From Eubacterium sp. UBA3279 (GTDB lineage: Bacteria > Bacillota > Clostridia > Lachnospirales > Lachnospiraceae): a stretch of 64,000 nt of DNA. Position 1 is the stretch's first letter. Every line of letters starts with the position of its first letter. A program made the position numbers and the translations under genes. Positions 27,142 to 36,031 of this stretch are shown in pieces. The DNA lies in the NCBI GenBank assembly GCA_002361775.1, contig DETV01000113.1:70562-134561 (forward strand). Direction: 5' to 3'. Below the pieces are notes generated by a model, which was given only the letters and a program-made list of their open reading frames with translations, was not told the DNA's origin and made no database searches.

Positions 27142-27510
27142 TTATTCCTGTACGTGATCCAGTCCCTGAGCCAGAATTGTAGCCACATGTGAATCCGAGA
27201 GAGAATAGTAAACGGTTTTTCCTTCCCGCCGGAATTTTACCAGGGAAGATTGCTTTAATACCCGAAGCTGGTGGGAGATGGCGCTTTGTGTCATGCCCAG
27301 AAGCTCGGCAATATCACATACGCAAAATTCTCCTCTGGAGAGGGTATAGAGGATACGGATTCGGGTGGGATCGCCGAAAACCTTGTATAAATCTGCCAGT
27401 TTATAAAGGATAGTATCGCTGGGAGTTTCCGGGGGCAATTCCACATGATGATGGTGGCAGATGTCGCAGAGTTCGATTTGGGTTTCCATGAGGTTTTCTT
27501 TATTAATCAT
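27142..27510 (-). CDS. ArsR/SmtB family metal-sensing repressor, CadC-like
   Basis: 122-residue winged-helix repressor. It carries three metal-ligand sets: an N-terminal CDICHHHH, the alpha-3 CVCD motif (C63, C65) in the recognition region, and a complete alpha-5 zinc site D106-x-H108-x10-H119-x2-E122. CadC combines the same N-terminal/alpha-3 Cys site and alpha-5 site, so a Cd/Pb/Zn sensor is likely. The DNA-binding helix is MTQSAISHQLRVLKQ. AAGGTG precedes the start. No cadA or efflux gene is adjacent; it is divergent from the smsCB pair. Confidence 0.88.
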   Translation of the reverse strand: MINKENLMETQIELCDICHHHHVELPPETPSDTILYKLADLYKVFGDPTRIRILYTLSRGEFCVCDIAELLGMTQSAISHQLRVLKQSSLVKFRREGKTVYYSLSDSHVATILAQGLDHVQE

Positions 27511-27639
27511 GTATAGTCACCTTATTTCTAATGGATTTTGACCGTAACTGTGAAAGTACGGAAATTATGATACCTGACTATTTTATCGTGAAAAAGGAGA
27601 TATATCAATATTTCAGTGGAAATACTTACAAAAAAGATA

Positions 27640-27692
27640 TATAATGGGTAATGTTACACGGCATATTCCGTGGTAAAACAGTTACCTAAGAT
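27640..27692 (+). promoter_or_regulatory. Probable smsCB promoter -10 and leader hairpin
   Basis: TATAAT at 27640-27645 (no strong -35) is followed by a leader with nested inverted repeats: GGTAA ... TTACC outside and ACACGG/CCGTGGT inside. Could be an operator or leader hairpin; the regulator is unknown. Confidence 0.45.
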
Positions 27693-27706
27693 GGAGGAAA
27701 GAAAAA

Positions 27707-28444
27707 ATGTTGGAATTAAAGAATATTTCCTTTCATGTTTCAGAAGATTCGAAAGAAAAGGGAATTTTAAATGATGTAAGTTTTACATTAAAAGATCATA
27801 AATTTGTGGCGATCACCGGTCCCAATGGAGGAGGAAAATCTACTCTTGCAAAAATTATTGCAGGTATTGAAAAACCCACTTCCGGTCAGATCCTTCTGGA
27901 TGGGGAGGACATTACCAATAAAAGTATTACTGAGAGAGCAAATATGGGAATCAGCTATGCATTCCAGCAGCCGGTTCGTTTTAAAGGTGTGACTGTACTG
28001 GATTTGATCCGGCTGGCAGCAGGAAAACATTTGTCAGCGGCGGGAGCCTGCAAATATCTTTCAGAAGTGGGACTTTGCGCCAAAGACTATATTAATCGTG
28101 AAGTAAACGGCAGTCTGTCCGGCGGAGAAATCAAGAGAATTGAAATTGCCACAGTGATGGCCAGAGGAACCAGAATATCTGTGTTTGATGAGCCGGAAGC
28201 AGGAATTGATCTTTGGAGTTTTCAGAATCTGATCCAGGTATTTGAAAAAATGCATGAAAAGATGAATGGCTCTATTCTGATCATTTCCCACCAGGAAAGA
28301 ATTTTGAAAACAGCAGATGAGATTCTTGTGGTGGCTGACGGTAAAGTGGCAGGTTATGGAGAGAGGGATGAAATTCTTCCTTCACTGCTGGGAGGAGAAA
28401 ACAGTACCAGCGGATGTAAATATTGGCAGAAGGAGGAAAATTAA
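27707..28444 (+). CDS. sufC: Fe-S assembly ATPase SmsC (SufC-like)
   Basis: 245-residue ABC-type ATPase of Fe-S cluster assembly. Walker A GPNGGGKST, signature LSGGEIKRIEIATVMA, Walker B ISVFDEPEAGIDLWSF and switch His in ISHQ. The DEPEAGIDLW segment and downstream partner mark it as the short SufC of the two-gene minimal SUF system (named SMS in recent literature). It ends one base before the start of its partner gene. Confidence 0.88.
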   Translation: MLELKNISFHVSEDSKEKGILNDVSFTLKDHKFVAITGPNGGGKSTLAKIIAGIEKPTSGQILLDGEDITNKSITERANMGISYAFQQPVRFKGVTVLDLIRLAAGKHLSAAGACKYLSEVGLCAKDYINREVNGSLSGGEIKRIEIATVMARGTRISVFDEPEAGIDLWSFQNLIQVFEKMHEKMNGSILIISHQERILKTADEILVVADGKVAGYGERDEILPSLLGGENSTSGCKYWQKEEN

Positions 28445-29371
28445 ATGGAAAAGTTTGATGCAATTCAGGAAAATTTGTTGGAGGCTGTTGTAGGATTTCA
28501 TGAAATTCCCACAGGCGCTTATAATATTCGTGCAAATGGAGCTACTGCTTCCCGGCAGTCTACAGAACATATAGAGATTGTTCCCAAGGAAGATGGGACA
28601 GGAATTGATATCTGGATCAAACCGGGGACTAAAAAAGAAAGCCTTCATATGCCGGTAATTTTAAGTCAGGCGGGAATCAAAGAGGTGGTTTACAATGATT
28701 TTCATATTGGAGAAGATTCTGATGTGACAATTATTGCCGGTTGCGGAATCCACAATGGAGGAGATGCATCCAGCCAGCATGACGGTATTCATCGTTTTTA
28801 TGTGGGAAAAAATGCAAAAATAAAATATGTGGAAAAGCATTATGGAAGCGGTGATGGTAAGGGAGAGAGAATTATGAATCCCCAGACTATCGTTGAGATT
28901 GAAGAAAACGGTTATATGGAGATGGATACGGCGCAGATTAAAGGAGTGGATTCCACCATAAGAAAAACAGATGCAAAACTGGCAGCAGGAGCAAAACTGG
29001 TGGTTATGGAACGTCTGATGACTCATGGAACTCAGAGAGCAGAAAGCTATTTTAAAGTGGAGATGGATGGAGAAGACGCAGGAACCAATATCGTTTCCAG
29101 ATCTGTAGCGAAAGATGAGTCCTATCAGTTGTTTGCGTCAAATATTGAAGGAAATGCAAAATGCAGCGGTCATACAGAGTGTGATGCGATTATTATCGGA
29201 AATGCAAAGATCAGCGCCATTCCGGAAATTACAGCCAATGATTCGGATGCGGCTTTGATCCATGAGGCAGCCATTGGAAAAATTGCAGGAGAACAGATCA
29301 TTAAACTGATGACTCTGGGACTTACGGAAGCAGAGGCAGAAGAACAGATTATCAGCGGATTTTTGAAGTAA
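28445..29371 (+). CDS. sufB: Minimal SufB/D-like Fe-S scaffold SmsB
   Basis: 308 residues, much shorter than SufB (about 470). The core is the right-handed beta-helix of the SufBD family (VTIIAGCGIHNGG, KYVEKHYGSGDGKGERIMNPQT, ECDAIIIGNAKISAIPEITAND). C-terminal LIHEAAIGKIAGEQIIKLMTLGLTEAEAEEQIISGFL is the family signature. GCGIHNG and GNAKCSGHTECD supply Cys residues that could bind the cluster. Start codon directly abuts the smsC stop. Together they form the minimal SufBC-type scaffold common in anaerobes. Confidence 0.88.
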   Translation: MEKFDAIQENLLEAVVGFHEIPTGAYNIRANGATASRQSTEHIEIVPKEDGTGIDIWIKPGTKKESLHMPVILSQAGIKEVVYNDFHIGEDSDVTIIAGCGIHNGGDASSQHDGIHRFYVGKNAKIKYVEKHYGSGDGKGERIMNPQTIVEIEENGYMEMDTAQIKGVDSTIRKTDAKLAAGAKLVVMERLMTHGTQRAESYFKVEMDGEDAGTNIVSRSVAKDESYQLFASNIEGNAKCSGHTECDAIIIGNAKISAIPEITANDSDAALIHEAAIGKIAGEQIIKLMTLGLTEAEAEEQIISGFLK

Positions 29372-29455
29372 GATTAAGAAATTCTTTCATTGACGGTAAA
29401 TTTCTCAAAGATTATAATGATAGTAATGAATCCGTTATGAAAGAGGAGGTAGATT

Positions 29456-29953
29456 ATGTTTTGTCCAAATTGTGGGAATAATATTCCGGATAACAGTCAG
29501 TTTTGTCCCCATTGTGGAATGCAGCTTGCTGCACAGAGTCAGCCACAGGTACAGCCGCGTACCCGACTGGGAATTACGGTGGGAATGTTGGGAGCGGTCA
29601 TCTGGTTTTCTGCTTTGGTGAATCCGGTAATTTTAACACTGTTGGCAGTGTACGTTTTATTTGTGGAGAAAGACCGATGGCTGAAGGGAACTGCCATTAA
29701 AGCGGTAGTTATCTATTTTGCATTTTTCTTTGGTTTTCAGGTGATTGACGGTATGAATTATGCTCTCAGCAGTTTTACCCGTTTCTTCAATTACTGGTTC
29801 CATGCAGGATGGAGTATGGGCTTTCCGGTGATGTTGGTAAATCTGCTTCATATTGCCAAAATTGTTCTGTTCCTTGTGGGAGGCTTTGGAGCGTTGAAGA
29901 TGAAGGGAATCAGAATTAAGAAGATTGATGATTTTGTAGAAAATAATATGTAG
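29456..29953 (+). CDS. Zinc-ribbon membrane protein, unknown function
   Basis: 165 residues. N-terminal zinc ribbon MFCPNCGNNIPDNSQFCPHCGMQL (two CxxC pairs), a Gln/Pro linker, then about three to four hydrophobic segments. Typical of uncharacterised zinc-ribbon membrane proteins in Firmicutes. GAGGAGGT lies before the start. No functional clue from neighbours. Confidence 0.85.
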   Translation: MFCPNCGNNIPDNSQFCPHCGMQLAAQSQPQVQPRTRLGITVGMLGAVIWFSALVNPVILTLLAVYVLFVEKDRWLKGTAIKAVVIYFAFFFGFQVIDGMNYALSSFTRFFNYWFHAGWSMGFPVMLVNLLHIAKIVLFLVGGFGALKMKGIRIKKIDDFVENNM

Positions 29954-29975
29954 ATGATGTGAAGGAGAAGAGAAA

Positions 29976-30350
29976 ATGAAAAAAGCAATTAATGCAAAAA
30001 ATGCTCCGGCAGCAGTGGGACCATACGTTCACGGTGTGGAAGCAGCAGGACTTATTTTTACTTCCGGTCAGTTGGGATTAAATCCGGAAGACGGTACATT
30101 GCCGGAAGGTATTGAAGCGCAGACACATCAGGCTTTGAAAAATCTGGGAGCAGTGCTGGAAGCAGCAGGAGCAGGGTACAATGACGTGGTGAGAACCATG
30201 GTATTCCTGGATAATATGGATGATTTTGCAGCAGTGAATGCAATTTATGGAGAGTATTTCAAAGAAGAACTGCCAGCAAGATCCTGTGTGGAAGTAGCTC
30301 GTCTTCCCAAGGGCGGATTGATTGAGATTGAAGCAATTGCTGCAAAATAA
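29976..30350 (+). CDS. ridA: RidA family reactive intermediate deaminase
   Basis: 124-residue RidA/YjgF protein that hydrolyses reactive enamine/imine intermediates formed by PLP enzymes. Shows GPYVHGVEAAGLIFTSGQLGLNP, the active-site Arg in PARSCVEVARLP, and the C-terminal IEIEAIA. Full length. AGGAGA precedes the start, 23 nt after the zinc-ribbon gene. Confidence 0.95.
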   Translation: MKKAINAKNAPAAVGPYVHGVEAAGLIFTSGQLGLNPEDGTLPEGIEAQTHQALKNLGAVLEAAGAGYNDVVRTMVFLDNMDDFAAVNAIYGEYFKEELPARSCVEVARLPKGGLIEIEAIAAK

Positions 30351-30360
30351 AAGGGAAAAT

Positions 30361-30401
30361 AAAACTGCTGTATCATATCGGTGTGATACGGCAGTTTTTT
30401 T
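30361..30401 (+). terminator. Intrinsic terminator after ridA
   Basis: AACTGCTGTATCA pairs with TGATACGGCAGTT, followed by TTTTTT. Confidence 0.92.
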
Positions 30402-30465
30402 ATCCTATGAAATAAAATGTTCCTCAAGGGCGGTAAGTGATATGTTTTTTCCTTAAACAGATATT

Positions 30466-31266
30466 TCAGATCAGATTTAAATGGCGTAAACCGTTTCGAA
30501 TTCCATAATGGAACATATCGTCTGTGATATGATCAGCCAGTTCCCTGACTGCCGGAGAGGAATTTCCCATGGCTACTTTTGTATGGACATATTGAAACAT
30601 GGGAAGATCGTTATTGCTGTCACCAAAACATACGGTATTTTCCCAGGGAATATCAAGAGCTTTGCATACAATCTGAATTCCTGCCGCTTTGGAAAATCCT
30701 TTGGGGATGAATTCTATGGTGGTTCCTACGAAAGAACCTTCATGGTGAATGGCGTCATACCAGGGGGAAAGTTCCTGGCAGGCTTTGTCAGGAACGCTGC
30801 CGGGGCGAATCTTAGCGCTTATTTTATTGATCTGCATCTGGGATTGAAATCCCTGAATGGGACGCCATTTTTCTCCCAATGCTTTTGTGATCAGAGGCGC
30901 ATACCAGTCCACGGAATCATTATATTCGTCTTTGTCGTAATACATATGATCAGCGCCCTCCATAACGGGAACCATACCGCAGGCTCTGAGGATATCCACA
31001 GATTTGTCTGCGATATCCGGGGGAACTTCTTTGTTATACAGTCGATTTCCCTGATATTCAATATAAGCCCCGCAGGCGGCGATCATACCGGTAAACCCCA
31101 TATGAGCCAGATCTTCTGTGACAAAAGCCCGGCTTCGTCCGGTGCATAAAAAAGCCAGGTGTCCATTGGCGGTAAGCTGTTGAACAGCCGCAATGGCGCT
31201 TTCGGGAATTCCTTTTTTAATATCACAGATGGTTCCGTCTGCATCAAAAAAAACTATTTTTTTCAT
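30466..31266 (-). CDS. HAD superfamily (Cof-type) phosphatase
   Basis: 266 residues, HAD class IIB. Motif I DADGTICD with the nucleophile Asp, motif II FLCTGRSR, a C2 cap domain, motif III Lys and motif IV CFGDSNNDLPMF. Substrates of such enzymes are usually sugar phosphates or nucleotides; not predictable here. Start at 31266 with GGAG eight bases before; the upstream in-frame extension is rejected because HAD proteins begin just before motif I. Confidence 0.92.
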   Translation of the reverse strand: MKKIVFFDADGTICDIKKGIPESAIAAVQQLTANGHLAFLCTGRSRAFVTEDLAHMGFTGMIAACGAYIEYQGNRLYNKEVPPDIADKSVDILRACGMVPVMEGADHMYYDKDEYNDSVDWYAPLITKALGEKWRPIQGFQSQMQINKISAKIRPGSVPDKACQELSPWYDAIHHEGSFVGTTIEFIPKGFSKAAGIQIVCKALDIPWENTVCFGDSNNDLPMFQYVHTKVAMGNSSPAVRELADHITDDMFHYGIRNGLRHLNLI

Positions 31267-31438
31267 AAGTAGTACTCCATTTCTCAATTCTATCCTCATT
31301 ATATACTATATGGGGAGAAAGGTCAAAAGGAAGAACATCTGTTTGGAAGCTACAGAAATCAAGGTATCGTTTGACAAAAGAGAATTTATCTAGTATAACG
31401 AATATGATACTCGCAGATATGCAGACAGGAAACAGATT

Positions 31439-32215
31439 ATGAATTACAAATTGACGATTGAATATGATGGAACACGGTATGACGGCTGGCAGCGACAGGT
31501 CAGGACAGAGCAGACGGTTCAGGGAAAGATAGAAAACGTATTGTCCCGGATGGAAGAAAAAGACATACAGATTTTCGGGGCAGGAAGGACAGACGGCGGC
31601 GTTCATGCCCGGGGGCAGGTGGCCAATGTTCATTTATCGGGCAACAGAAGGAAAAGAGAAATATTGGAATATTTAAACGCATATTTGCCGGAGGATATCG
31701 GAATTCTTCGGGTGGATGGTGTTCCTGAAAGATTTCACGCCAGACTGTGGGCCACCGGAAAGTGTTATTCTTACAGAATAGGTACGGATAGCTGCAAATC
31801 GGTGTTTGACAGAAAATATCGATATGCATTGGGAAAAGAACTGGATGTGGAAGCGATGAGAAGGGCAGCCGCAGATCTGGTGGGAACACATGATTTTCAA
31901 TCCTTTTGTGGAAATCCGAAGATGAAAAAGTCTACAGTGAGGAAAGTAACAGAGATTCTGATAGAAGAATTTCCTCATGAAGTAAAACTTACTTTCAGAG
32001 GAAATGGATTTCTTCAATATATGGTGCGGATTCTGACCGGGACATTAATTGAGGTTGGCTTACACCAGAGAGATCCGGAGAGTATGGGATGGCTTTTAGA
32101 ACAGAGAAAACGTCAGTTGGCAGGATGTACGGCGCCGGCTCAGGGGCTTTGTCTGGAAGAAGTGTATTATCACGGAGAAGAGGAACTATTGACCACATCT
32201 TATAATAACAACTAA
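31439..32215 (+). CDS. truA: tRNA pseudouridine(38-40) synthase
   Basis: 258 residues. Catalytic Asp in FGAGRTDGGVHARGQV; N-terminal YKLTIEYDGTRYDGWQRQ and the conserved FHARLWATGKCYSYRI and FQSFCGNP segments are canonical TruA. Followed after 13 nt by a small conserved gene of unknown role. Confidence 0.96.
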   Translation: MNYKLTIEYDGTRYDGWQRQVRTEQTVQGKIENVLSRMEEKDIQIFGAGRTDGGVHARGQVANVHLSGNRRKREILEYLNAYLPEDIGILRVDGVPERFHARLWATGKCYSYRIGTDSCKSVFDRKYRYALGKELDVEAMRRAAADLVGTHDFQSFCGNPKMKKSTVRKVTEILIEEFPHEVKLTFRGNGFLQYMVRILTGTLIEVGLHQRDPESMGWLLEQRKRQLAGCTAPAQGLCLEEVYYHGEEELLTTSYNNN

Positions 32216-32228
32216 AAAGGAGCAGAAT

Positions 32229-32840
32229 ATGGAGAGAGATTGGAGTAATTGGCCGCAGGAATATTATGATACCACAGACAGAGAGGAGAGAAAAAATCTC
32301 CTGCTTCAGCGTCTGGAATCACCAAAAGCAGATAAAAAAGATGAAATCCGTATGAAATTCTGGGAGCTTCGGTACAAAACCAGAGCAAAAATGCCGGTGG
32401 GAGTGGATTATTTTATCAGATCCTGGATGGAACTTTATTTTGTTTCCAGAAAGCCGGGAAATAAATTTCAGATGAAGCAGCAGGAAGAGGCAATTCGCCA
32501 GGCAAAGCATGATATGGGATTGGAACTTGCTGCGGAATATGGAGAAGAGGGAGAAGAAGTTCTCTACCAGGAACTTTGTCATGGAGTGGCGCTTTATATG
32601 CAGCTTTGTCGTGATGACAGCAAGTATAACAGCCAGCTTTTGGGGATTATGAAATTAAAAAAGGATAATCTGGTGGAAAAAATAGGAAATGAACTGTGGA
32701 ATGTTTCTACCGTAGTACCGAAAGCCTTCAGCGCGGAAAAAGAATTTTCCACGCTGAAGAAAGCCTGTGAAGATGTGTTCTGGAAAGAATATCCCAAATA
32801 TGTAAATGATCAGGAAATCAAACTGGAAAGAAAAAAATAA
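32229..32840 (+). CDS. Conserved hypothetical protein
   Basis: 203 residues, soluble, rich in charged residues, with no motif I can name. Contains RMKFWELRYKTR near residue 45 and a Leu-rich middle. AAAAAGGAG precedes the start 13 nt after truA, so it is probably cotranscribed with truA. Function unknown; similar genes seem to occur in Lachnospiraceae. Confidence 0.75.
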   Translation: MERDWSNWPQEYYDTTDREERKNLLLQRLESPKADKKDEIRMKFWELRYKTRAKMPVGVDYFIRSWMELYFVSRKPGNKFQMKQQEEAIRQAKHDMGLELAAEYGEEGEEVLYQELCHGVALYMQLCRDDSKYNSQLLGIMKLKKDNLVEKIGNELWNVSTVVPKAFSAEKEFSTLKKACEDVFWKEYPKYVNDQEIKLERKK

Positions 32841-32858
32841 TAAAGTGAAGATTAAAAA

Positions 32859-32896
32859 TGAGAAAGACAGTCCGAAAAACGGGCTGTCTTTCTCAT
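32859..32896. terminator. Terminator between convergent unknown gene and luxS
   Basis: GAGAAAGACAG pairs with CTGTCTTTCTC. The minus strand continues with TTTTTAA, so it mainly serves luxS. Confidence 0.82.
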
Positions 32897-32936
32897 TGAA
32901 AAAAATATTATGTGGATAATTTTTTCTGGGGAGAGG

Positions 32937-33416
32937 TTATTCAGGATACACCAGACGATCTGGAGCAATATCCTTCAGAACCTGATTCAGAAAACGGTCT
33001 GCCAGATAGTTTGCCATGGAAAGATTCATGTCCAGGTAATTACCGCAGTCTTTAGGAGAAGCTCCAGGAACCTCATCGTGATAATCTCGGATAAAAGTAA
33101 ACATCTCTGTGATCAGAGGAACAATCTGTGCAGATTCATAATCGCCGGCCAGTAACAGATAAAATCCGGTACGGCATCCCATTGGACCGAAATAAATAAT
33201 TTTTGAACCGAATTCCGGATGATTTCTTAAGAAAGTAGCTCCCAGATGTTCTATGGTGTGAACCTCTGCCGTATTCATAACAGGTTCTTCGTTGGGAGAG
33301 GTCATTCGGATATCAAAGGTAGTGATCGCAGATTCGCCAAGGGGATCTTTTCGGGATACATAAATTCCCGGCTGTAACTTTATATGGTCTATGGTGAAGC
33401 TTGTTATTTTTTTCAT
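32937..33416 (-). CDS. luxS: S-ribosylhomocysteine lyase (AI-2 synthase)
   Basis: 159-residue metalloenzyme that splits S-ribosylhomocysteine into homocysteine and the AI-2 precursor DPD. Metal ligands are visible in HTIEHLGA (HxxxH) and DCGNYLDMN; the catalytic Cys is in GPMGCRTGFYL. Full length. Upstream (minus-strand leader) is an 8-bp perfect inverted repeat at 33442-33478. Confidence 0.97.
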   Translation of the reverse strand: MKKITSFTIDHIKLQPGIYVSRKDPLGESAITTFDIRMTSPNEEPVMNTAEVHTIEHLGATFLRNHPEFGSKIIYFGPMGCRTGFYLLLAGDYESAQIVPLITEMFTFIRDYHDEVPGASPKDCGNYLDMNLSMANYLADRFLNQVLKDIAPDRLVYPE

Positions 33417-33441
33417 ATTATACCATCCTTTTCTTGAGATT

Positions 33442-33478
33442 TTGTAACCAATCAGATTTCTGTCTCTTACGGTTACAA
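33442..33478. repeat. Inverted repeat upstream of luxS
   Basis: TTGTAACC (33442-33449) and GGTTACAA (33471-33478) are perfect arms around 21 nt that contain a smaller CAGATTTCTG palindrome. It lies 26 nt before the luxS start on the minus strand. It does not look like a SAM or SAH riboswitch. Confidence 0.6.
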
Positions 33479-33700
33479 GTAATATGGGTTATTGTACCAT
33501 GGAAATGGTGTTTGGAGAAGATAAAAATCCGTTGTTTGTGTCAGATTTCACAGAATAAACATAAATTGATAACAAATTTACCACAAAGGATTTATATACT
33601 GTGTTTGTAAAAAAGAAAAGGAAACAAATGTGAGGCGCTGTTGGAGTGGTGAATATCACAGAGGAAAACAGAAGCCTTTTCAGATAAGGAGGAATTCAGA

Positions 33701-35086
33701 ATGGAAGATTATGGAAGATATAACTATGAGCAGGAAAACAATCAGAATATGAAAGATGGAACAGGAATGTATTATCAGCCGGTTTCACCAAAAAAACCTG
33801 AAAAGAAAAACAAGGGAAAATGGGCAAGGAAGATAGGAGCTGTGGCTCTGAGCGCAGTATTGTTTGGCGGGATTGCAGGCGGCGCCTTTGTAGGAGTGGT
33901 ACAGCTATCCGGAAATGGCGGAAAACTAACTTCTGAACAAAGCAATGAAACAGAGAAGACAAAAAATAATCAGACAAAACTTCAGACAACGTCTTCCACG
34001 GGAAATGGTACAATAAATAGCCAGTCTTTGGATGTGTCTGATATTGCAGAAGCAACCATGCCTTCCATCGTGTCTATCACAAATAAATCGGTGCAGGAAG
34101 TCCAGAGCTATTTTGATATGTTTGGACGGGGCGGCGGAATGCAGCAGGAAGTGGAAAGCTGTGGATCCGGAATTATCATTGGACAGAATGAAGAGGAACT
34201 TCTGATTGTGACAAATAATCATGTGGTGGCAGATGCAGATACTATTTCCGTAGGATTTATTGATAATCAGGCATATGAGGCAACTGTAAAAGGTACAGAT
34301 TCAGATAATGATCTGGCAGTGATCGCAGTGAAACTTGCTGATATTTCTGAAGATACCATGAATCAGATCAAAGTGGCATCCATTGGTGATTCTGACAGCC
34401 TGAAGGTAGGCGAGCAGGTGGTGGCTATCGGTAATGCACTGGGCTATGGACAGTCCGTAACAACCGGAATCGTAAGCGCAGTAGATCGTCAGGTGGGAGA
34501 TTCTGAATCTGAAAATGGATTTATTCAGACAGATGCAGCGATTAATCCTGGTAACAGTGGCGGAGCTCTTTTGAATATGAAAGGAGAAGTAATAGGTATT
34601 AACTCTGCAAAACTTGCTTCAACAGAAGTGGAAGGTATGGGATATGCCATTCCTCTGAGTACGGCTTCTCCGATTATTGAAGATCTTATGAATCGGACTA
34701 CAAGAGAAAAGGTCAGTGAAGATCAGGCGTCAGCTATCGGTATTTCCGGTGAAAATGTAGACAGCAGCATTTCTCAGGCTTACGGTATTCCTCAGGGCGT
34801 TCTTGTAGCTGAAGTAACCCCAGGAGGAGCAGCAGAACAGGCAGGTGTGATTGCAGGAAGTGTAATAACAAAATTTGATGGAACCAGTGTAAGTACGATT
34901 GAAGAATTGAGAAATCTTCTGCAGTATTATGCAGCGGGAGAAACTGTGGATATGGTGGTGAAAATTGCAGATAATGGAGAATATGTGGAAAAAACAGTTT
35001 CCATTACGCTGGGTAAAGCGCAGAATGTAACATCAGGCAATGAAAATCAGCAAGGTAATCTTCAGGAAGGGTCTATTTTGCGATAA
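33701..35086 (+). CDS. htrA: HtrA/DegP-like membrane-anchored serine protease
   Basis: 461 residues: cytosolic N-terminal tail, one membrane helix (about residues 42-65), linker, trypsin-like S1C domain and one C-terminal PDZ domain. The catalytic triad reads H174 (TNNHVVADAD), D204 (DNDLAVI) and S286 (NPGNSGGALL). PDZ carries QGVLVAEVTPGGAAEQAGV. Extracytoplasmic quality-control protease. AAGGAGG precedes the start. The 3' region has a terminator with an alternative pairing. Confidence 0.95.
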   Translation: MEDYGRYNYEQENNQNMKDGTGMYYQPVSPKKPEKKNKGKWARKIGAVALSAVLFGGIAGGAFVGVVQLSGNGGKLTSEQSNETEKTKNNQTKLQTTSSTGNGTINSQSLDVSDIAEATMPSIVSITNKSVQEVQSYFDMFGRGGGMQQEVESCGSGIIIGQNEEELLIVTNNHVVADADTISVGFIDNQAYEATVKGTDSDNDLAVIAVKLADISEDTMNQIKVASIGDSDSLKVGEQVVAIGNALGYGQSVTTGIVSAVDRQVGDSESENGFIQTDAAINPGNSGGALLNMKGEVIGINSAKLASTEVEGMGYAIPLSTASPIIEDLMNRTTREKVSEDQASAIGISGENVDSSISQAYGIPQGVLVAEVTPGGAAEQAGVIAGSVITKFDGTSVSTIEELRNLLQYYAAGETVDMVVKIADNGEYVEKTVSITLGKAQNVTSGNENQQGNLQEGSILR

Positions 35087-35173
35087 GATTTCTGATAAAT
35101 TGAGAATCAGATGATTTAGAAAATGAACAAGGGACTATTCCTGTTGTTGTAAATTATAAAGTTTTTTATTTTA

Positions 35174-35246
35174 CTCACCACTATTTTTCCTGAAAACAGT
35201 GCTTTTTAGCGAAAAATAGTGGTTTTTTGATATATATAGTGGTGAG
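35174..35246 (+). terminator. htrA terminator with competing third arm
   Basis: CCACTATTTTTC (35178-35189) pairs perfectly with GAAAAATAGTGG (35211-35222), followed by TTTTTT. Beyond it ATAGTGGTGAG (35236-35246) is a second perfect complement of CTCACCACTAT (35174-35184), so two exclusive stems are possible. Confidence 0.8.
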
Positions 35247-35297
35247 TATTTTGAAAAACTGTCCTGTTTAAATAAATCAATTTCCGGGTGGGTAACC

Positions 35298-35786
35298 TTA
35301 GGATTCCTCAAATATAATTCCCTGTTGCCGGAAGAAACGTTTTACCATATCATCCCACAGATGATCCAGGCTTTTGTCCAGAGTAAAGATTTTCAAAGAA
35401 GTTCCTGTGGTACATAACAGATGTTCCCCGTCAAACTGACAGTTGAGATAAAGTCCGAAAACATCTTCCGGACGAAGAGAAAGACCGGAGCGTGCCAAAA
35501 GTTTTTCCAGATTCTCAGGCGCCAGTTGGAATACGATTTTAAAATGGAGAGGAGTTCGTTTTCCTTTGATGATTGCATAGCACAGAGGGCGAACCTCTTC
35601 CCAGTAACAGTAAGGATGTTCGGGACGGGTTTCATTGTCGTAAAATTCTTTTTGTATCGTTCCCTCCAGGGTATAGGTGATGAAGGTGGTGAAAGATGCT
35701 TCCACAAAAGAAAAATGATGAAAGACATCTCCAAGAAAAAGTTTTCCGGTAAAATCTTTTAAATCTAAAATACGAAGAGCCAGCAT
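35298..35786 (-). CDS. Conserved hypothetical protein (DUF5721-like)
   Basis: 162 residues. Pattern LRILDLKDFTGKLFLGDVFHHFSFVEASFTTFITYTLEGTI ... WEEVRPLCYAIIKGKRTPLHFKIVFQL resembles the DUF5721 family of Lachnospiraceae, named from memory. No catalytic motif seen. AGGAGG precedes the start. Single gene, convergent with htrA. Confidence 0.75.
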   Translation of the reverse strand: MLALRILDLKDFTGKLFLGDVFHHFSFVEASFTTFITYTLEGTIQKEFYDNETRPEHPYCYWEEVRPLCYAIIKGKRTPLHFKIVFQLAPENLEKLLARSGLSLRPEDVFGLYLNCQFDGEHLLCTTGTSLKIFTLDKSLDHLWDDMVKRFFRQQGIIFEES

Positions 35787-36031
35787 AAGATCCTCCTGTT
35801 ATATAGTCAGCTTTTTATGATCATCGTGGAGAAAATCAATGGAAAACCCATAAAAAGGGTACCAACTCCTATTATAGACTAATACTGTAAAAAAGAACAT
35901 AGAAAATATCTTTTCAAAGGCAGAAATGTATGATATATTATTATGTGGTATTGAATACTACATTTGCTAGTGCGGATACGGGATGGCAAAGCCAGACCCT
36001 GAATATAAAAAGTTGGATGGAGGAAGAAAGC

